NCBI GenBank assembly: GCA_937906765.1
Contig: CALCUV010000268.1
Span: 1 to 7,768 of the forward strand
Length of the DNA: 7,768 bases
Source of the DNA: an uncultured Prevotella sp.
GTDB taxonomy: Bacteria > Bacteroidota > Bacteroidia > Bacteroidales > Bacteroidaceae
Direction: 5' to 3'
The notes under the pieces were generated by a model, which was not told the origin of the DNA, did not search any database, and was given only the letters and a program-made list of their open reading frames with translations. Within the stretch, counting starts at the first letter, position 1. Every line of letters begins with the position of its first letter. This document shows positions 4,999 through 7,768 of the stretch, piece after piece. The position numbers were made by a program, and so were the translations under genes.

Positions 4999-5574
4999 AT
5001 GACAATTACCGTATATGCCGCTTCAAGCGGTCAAGTACCGGCAGCTTATATAGAGGCTGCCGGTACTTTAGGAAAGATAATGGCCGAACGCGGTCATACT
5101 TTAATTAATGGTGCAGGCCGAACGGGGCTTATGGGCGCAACGACTGAGGGCGTGCTTACTCATGGTGGCAAAGCTATTGGAGTCATTCCCCAATTTATGA
5201 TTGAGCAGGGATGGCAGCATAATGAAATGACGGAACTCATTGTTACTCCCGACATGCACAGTCGTAAGGAAACTATGGCGCAACGCTCTGATGCGTGCAT
5301 TGCACTACCTGGCGGGGTGGGCACTCTTGAAGAACTGCTCGAGGTAATCACTTGGAAGCAACTCGGTCTCTACCTCAAACCTATCGTTATCCTAAACATC
5401 AACGGTTATTACGACGCCCTGCTCCAACAATTAGAGCGCGCCACAGAAGAACGCTTCATGCGCCCCGAACACTCCCACATTTGGTGTGTAGCAACAACTC
5501 CCGAAGAAGCCATTATGCTTTGCGAAACCACTCCCCTTTGGAGCAAGGAAATTCGCAAGTATGCGGCAATGTAA
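4999..5574 (+). CDS. LOG-family (TIGR00730) nucleoside monophosphate phosphoribohydrolase
   Basis: A 191-residue Rossmann-fold protein. Family motifs are present: GAGRTGLMGA (residues 38-47), MHSRKETM (86-93) and the phosphate-binding PGGVGTLEE (104-112) with the catalytic Glu region, followed by WKQLGLY. LOG proteins split nucleoside 5'-monophosphates (AMP or cytokinin ribotides) into free base and ribose 5-phosphate; the bacterial in vivo substrate is usually unknown, and the older 'lysine decarboxylase' label is wrong. The frame is open from ATG 4963 inside metK. The ATG at 4999 is preferred because it gives the usual family length and starts directly with strand 1 (MTITVYAASSG). It leaves a 4-bp gap after the metK stop, so translation is probably coupled. 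Confidence 0.92.
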   Translation: MTITVYAASSGQVPAAYIEAAGTLGKIMAERGHTLINGAGRTGLMGATTEGVLTHGGKAIGVIPQFMIEQGWQHNEMTELIVTPDMHSRKETMAQRSDACIALPGGVGTLEELLEVITWKQLGLYLKPIVILNINGYYDALLQQLERATEERFMRPEHSHIWCVATTPEEAIMLCETTPLWSKEIRKYAAM

Positions 5575-5583
5575 TGGGAGAGG

Positions 5584-5660
5584 ACAGAGTACAGAGTACA
5601 GAGAACAGAGTACAACTGACAGAGAACAGAGTACAACTGACAGAGTACAGAGCACAACTA
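5584..5660 (+). repeat. Heptamer tandem repeat ACAGAGN (11 units)
   Basis: Starting 10 bases after the LOG stop, eleven consecutive 7-base units follow without a break: ACAGAGT, ACAGAGT, ACAGAGA, ACAGAGT, ACAACTG, ACAGAGA, ACAGAGT, ACAACTG, ACAGAGT, ACAGAGC, ACAACTA. The ACAACTN units recur every third position, making a 21-base higher-order repeat. The vocabulary (TGACAGA-GAACA-GTACA) resembles the left arm of the corA-leader repeats. Confidence 0.9.
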
Positions 5661-5685
5661 CCATTCGGGACTTTTGTTCCCACCC

Positions 5686-5783
5686 CTTTTACCCTTCATC
5701 GTTAAACGTTAACCATTAACCCTTCACCTTTAAACGTTAAACCTTAATCGTTAAACCTTAATCGTTAAACGTTCATCGTTAAA
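5686..5783 (+). repeat. Second heptamer tandem repeat CNTTNAN (14 units)
   Basis: Fourteen consecutive 7-base units run to 11 bases before the DUF4271 start. Examples are CCTTCAT (5693), CGTTAAA (5700), CGTTAAC (5707), CATTAAC (5714), CCTTCAC (5721), CTTTAAA (5728), then CGTTAAA alternating with CCTTAAT or CGTTCAT up to 5783. The last six units form a nearly exact 14-base repeat. The unit is unrelated to ACAGAGN, only 25 bases upstream, but has the same length. CGTTAAACG-type segments are partly palindromic. Confidence 0.9.
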
Positions 5784-5794
5784 CTCTCTCCCCC

Positions 5795-6475
5795 ATGCCC
5801 TACCTTCTCCGCTACGACGATTGGATTATTTCCGCCTTCCTGTTGAGTTTCTTGCTCATCGTGTGGGCGGTGTCTCGCTCGTGGACTTTCTTGGAAGGTT
5901 GGTGGACGGGATTCTTCCGCCAAGAGAGCAATCGCAAAAACTTTACGAAGCAACACGATGTGCAACTCAACGGATGCATCCCCATTGTGGTAAGTGTCAG
6001 TCTGCTTTTGGGGATATTAGTTACGGGTTACGTTCAACAGACCACCCCCGAATTGCTCCAAGAACACTCCCCCAACCTCATCCTTGCCTTCGGAGTTGGT
6101 GGGGTTGGGACAATCATCGTACTCAAACTCGCACTTTACGCCATCATCAACACCATCTTTTTCAGCAAAGAGCAACGCGAAGAATGGACCATTTCCTATT
6201 TAGTCACCCTTCTCTATGAAGCCATAATCCTATTCACCTTGGTGGCGTCAACCGTTTTTCTCGACCTTCCCCTTGGGGGACAAAAATGGTGGCTACTCTG
6301 CATTCTTTGCGGAACCGAGATACTGCGCTTTATAAAGCTGAAAGTCACATTTTTCCGTGGCTCGCTCGGTTATTTCCATATTTTTTTGTACTTTTGCACA
6401 CTGAATTTAGCAACCACACTAGTTGGTTGGAGATTACTAACACAAATCAAACTACTACTTGACACTGTAAAGTAA
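5795..6475 (+). CDS. DUF4271 integral membrane protein
   Basis: A 226-residue hydrophobic protein with about six predicted membrane segments (roughly residues 10-28, 61-80, 94-117, 133-156, 164-181, 192-213). A basic/polar stretch lies between the first two (RQESNRKNFTKQ). The C-terminal GYFHIFLYFCTLN (192-204) is the most recognisable part of the DUF4271 family, which is largely restricted to Bacteroidetes and has no established function. The stop codon (TAA 6473-6475) shares its last A with the ATG of hemD, so the two are translationally coupled. Family membership comes from memory of this motif and its constant neighbour hemD; the function is unknown. No promoter is recognisable in the repeat-filled region upstream. 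Confidence 0.8.
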   Translation: MPYLLRYDDWIISAFLLSFLLIVWAVSRSWTFLEGWWTGFFRQESNRKNFTKQHDVQLNGCIPIVVSVSLLLGILVTGYVQQTTPELLQEHSPNLILAFGVGGVGTIIVLKLALYAIINTIFFSKEQREEWTISYLVTLLYEAIILFTLVASTVFLDLPLGGQKWWLLCILCGTEILRFIKLKVTFFRGSLGYFHIFLYFCTLNLATTLVGWRLLTQIKLLLDTVK

Positions 6476-7218
6476 TGATTAAGAAGATTTTAGTTTCTCA
6501 ACCGTGCCCCACATCAGAGAAGTCTCCTTACTTTGACATAGCGAAGAAGCACGATGTCGAATTGGTGTTTCATCCTTTCGTTCGCGTTGAAGGCGTTACG
6601 CCCAGAGAATTTCGCGCTCAGAAGGTAAACGTATTGGATCACACCGCCATTGTTTTCACTTCGCGCCATGCAATCGACCATTTCTTTATGCTCTGCAAGG
6701 AAATGCGCGTTGCGATTCCCGAAGACATGAAATACTTTGCCGTGTCAGAAACCATTTCGCTTTACATTCAGAAGTACGTTCAATACCGCAAGCGCAAGGT
6801 ATTCTTCCCCGCAACGGGTAAGTTTGCAGATCTCCTTCCCTTGATGGTGAAGCACAAGACGGAGACCTATCTTGTTCCGCTCTCAGACGTTCATAACGAC
6901 GAGGTGGCGAACTTGATGGACCAGCATAACTTGAAGTACACAGAATGTGTCATGTATCGCACGGTAGCCAATGACTATCCCAAGGATCAACCCTTCGATT
7001 TTGACATGGTAGTTCTTTTCACCCCTGCAGGTGTTCAGTCGTTGATAAAGAATGTTCCCGACATTAAAGATCGCGACATTCGCCTCGTCTCTTACGGCAA
7101 AGCAACTTCCGCAGCGATGTCAGAAGCAGGACTCCCCACGCATCTTGAAGCGCCCACTCCTCAAGCGCCTTCAATCACGGGTTCTCTTGACCTCTATCTT
7201 TCGAAAGAAAATGCTTAA
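6475..7218 (+). CDS. hemD: Uroporphyrinogen-III synthase (HemD) family protein
   Basis: A 247-residue cytosolic protein with the two-lobed HemD pattern: KKILVSQPCP at the N-terminus, IVFTSRHAIDHFF (residues 59-71) in lobe one, then VVLFTPAGVQSL (179-190) and VSYGKATSAAMSEAGLP (205-221) at the C-terminal end. These correspond to the family's FTSxxAV, FTSxxGV and GxxTAxAAxxxGL motifs. HemD inverts ring D and cyclises hydroxymethylbilane to uroporphyrinogen III, the branch point to haem, sirohaem and B12. Sequence conservation in the family is low, so enzyme activity is inferred. Many Bacteroidales lack a full haem pathway, so the actual role here is uncertain. The gene overlaps DUF4271 by one base and is followed by a long hairpin. 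The doubled TTCGAACAG (7226-7234, 7239-7247) lies just after the stop. Confidence 0.85.
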   Translation: MIKKILVSQPCPTSEKSPYFDIAKKHDVELVFHPFVRVEGVTPREFRAQKVNVLDHTAIVFTSRHAIDHFFMLCKEMRVAIPEDMKYFAVSETISLYIQKYVQYRKRKVFFPATGKFADLLPLMVKHKTETYLVPLSDVHNDEVANLMDQHNLKYTECVMYRTVANDYPKDQPFDFDMVVLFTPAGVQSLIKNVPDIKDRDIRLVSYGKATSAAMSEAGLPTHLEAPTPQAPSITGSLDLYLSKENA

Positions 7219-7276
7219 TTAACGTTTCGAACAGTGCGTTCGAACAGCATAAGCACTTCATATAAACTTCTCACAC

Positions 7277-7340
7277 ATTGTGGAAATATGGCAACCACAG
7301 GCCGTCCGCTCGGCGCTGAACGGTTCCATATTTCCACAAT
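7277..7340 (+). terminator. Long hairpin between hemD and rnpA
   Basis: Bases 7277-7291 (ATTGTGGAAATATGG) are perfectly complementary to 7326-7340. Inside this, AACC (7293-7296) pairs with GGTT (7322-7325), and CAGGCCG (7298-7304) pairs with CGGC-CTG (7311-7318, one bulged G) around the loop TCCGCT. About 26 pairs form in total. The hairpin ends 21 bases before the rnpA ATG and is followed by TTCATTTTAT, a weak T-rich tail. It may terminate the DUF4271-hemD transcript, or be a leader element or RNase III-type processing site of rnpA mRNA. Confidence 0.6.
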
Positions 7341-7361
7341 TTCATTTTATCACATTCACTT

Positions 7362-7763
7362 ATGTTCACCCATCGTTTTCCAAAAGCCGAGCATCTCTGC
7401 TTGCGCAATGACATAGACGCCCTTTTCTCCGCTGGTGCGAAAGCCCTGACGGCATATCCCTTGCGCGTTGTTTATCGTGAGGTGAAGCATAAAGAGGGTC
7501 CGAAGGTGAAGGTACTGCTTAGCGTTCCGAAGCGCAAACTTCGCCATGCCGTTGATCGCAATCGGGCGAAGCGCCAGTTGCGCGAGGCATACCGCCTCAA
7601 CAAACCGACATTGCTCGAAACGCTCGGCGATAAGCAGGGACTGCATCTTGCCTTCATGTGGCTTTCAGACAAGCCCGTAGAATCGAAAGTGATAGAGAAA
7701 AAGGTCATCAACTTGCTCCACCGCATCAGTGAGCAATTACACCAAGAACAACCTACAACTTAA
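7362..7763 (+). CDS. rnpA: Ribonuclease P protein component
   Basis: A 133-residue small basic protein that binds the catalytic RNase P RNA and helps it remove 5' leaders from tRNA precursors. The signature is clear: LLSVPKRKLRHAVDRNRAKR and the following QLREAYR (residues 52-77) contain the AVxRNxxKRxxRE core, in which the conserved RNR Arg residues contact the RNA. The N-terminal LCLRNDIDALFSAG (12-25) matches the RLxxxxDFxxxxxxG start seen in the family. ATG 7362 gives normal length and spacing. In most bacteria rnpA adjoins rpmH near the origin; here it follows hemD, an arrangement seen in Bacteroidales. Its stop is 5 bases before the window end, so any following gene (often yidD) is not visible. 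Confidence 0.96.
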   Translation: MFTHRFPKAEHLCLRNDIDALFSAGAKALTAYPLRVVYREVKHKEGPKVKVLLSVPKRKLRHAVDRNRAKRQLREAYRLNKPTLLETLGDKQGLHLAFMWLSDKPVESKVIEKKVINLLHRISEQLHQEQPTT

Positions 7764-7768
7764 CCCCC

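Noticed and set aside
5352..5705. 117-codon plus-strand ORF overlapping the LOG gene and the heptamers
   Set aside because: It is out of frame with LOG, and its C-terminal part is simply the translated heptamer repeat (TENRVQL units). The antisense ORFs 5409-5657 and 5431-5664 are likewise repeat translations.
6389..6396. TAnnTTTG box inside the end of DUF4271 as a hemD promoter
   Set aside because: TACTTTTG matches the -7 box, but no TTTG lies 19-21 bases upstream, and the sequence is explained by codons of the conserved YFCTL segment.

Overview
The window is a gene-dense chromosomal segment from a member of the Bacteroidota, most likely Bacteroidales and possibly Prevotellaceae. This rests on three things seen in the sequence. 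The two promoters I can recognise have the Bacteroidetes form TTTG-N20-TAnnTTTG. No start codon has a convincing Shine-Dalgarno sequence. The set DUF4271 - hemD - rnpA, with rnpA away from rpmH, is familiar from Bacteroidales. All genes lie on the plus strand. There is no sign of a phage, plasmid, IS element, CRISPR array, tRNA or rRNA.

Layout: (1) 1-351, the 3' part of a TerB/J-domain protein, then a perfect 15-bp hairpin. (2) 419-1723, a PnuC-type vitamin transporter followed by a thiamine pyrophosphokinase, together a likely thiamine uptake-and-trapping pair. (3) 1724-2250, a 527-bp intergenic region with a promoter, an 11-codon acidic ORF and three hairpin-forming repeats ahead of corA. 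(4) 2251-3177, corA, a Mg2+/divalent cation channel. (5) 3178-3701, a 524-bp region with an inverted heptamer repeat, a palindrome overlapping a promoter, a SAM-II-like riboswitch aptamer, an intrinsic terminator and a 16-bp tandem repeat. (6) 3702-5574, metK and a LOG-family phosphoribohydrolase, 4 bp apart. (7) 5575-5794, two unrelated heptamer tandem repeats. (8) 5795-7218, a DUF4271 membrane protein overlapping hemD by one base. (9) 7219-7361, a long hairpin, then rnpA (7362-7763), the RNase P protein.

The genes are ordinary housekeeping functions: thiamine cofactor, Mg2+, S-adenosylmethionine, tetrapyrrole and tRNA processing. The unusual content is between them. The best-supported regulatory story is at metK: a consensus promoter starts an RNA whose first ~60 nt carry the conserved string pattern of SAM-II/SAM-V aptamers. 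A strong U-tailed terminator follows ~75 nt later, so SAM would plausibly feed back on its own synthase and on the coupled LOG gene. The other intergenic regions are built from different 7-, 8/16- or ~70-bp repeats that share some vocabulary. I see no new multi-gene system such as a defence or biosynthetic cluster.
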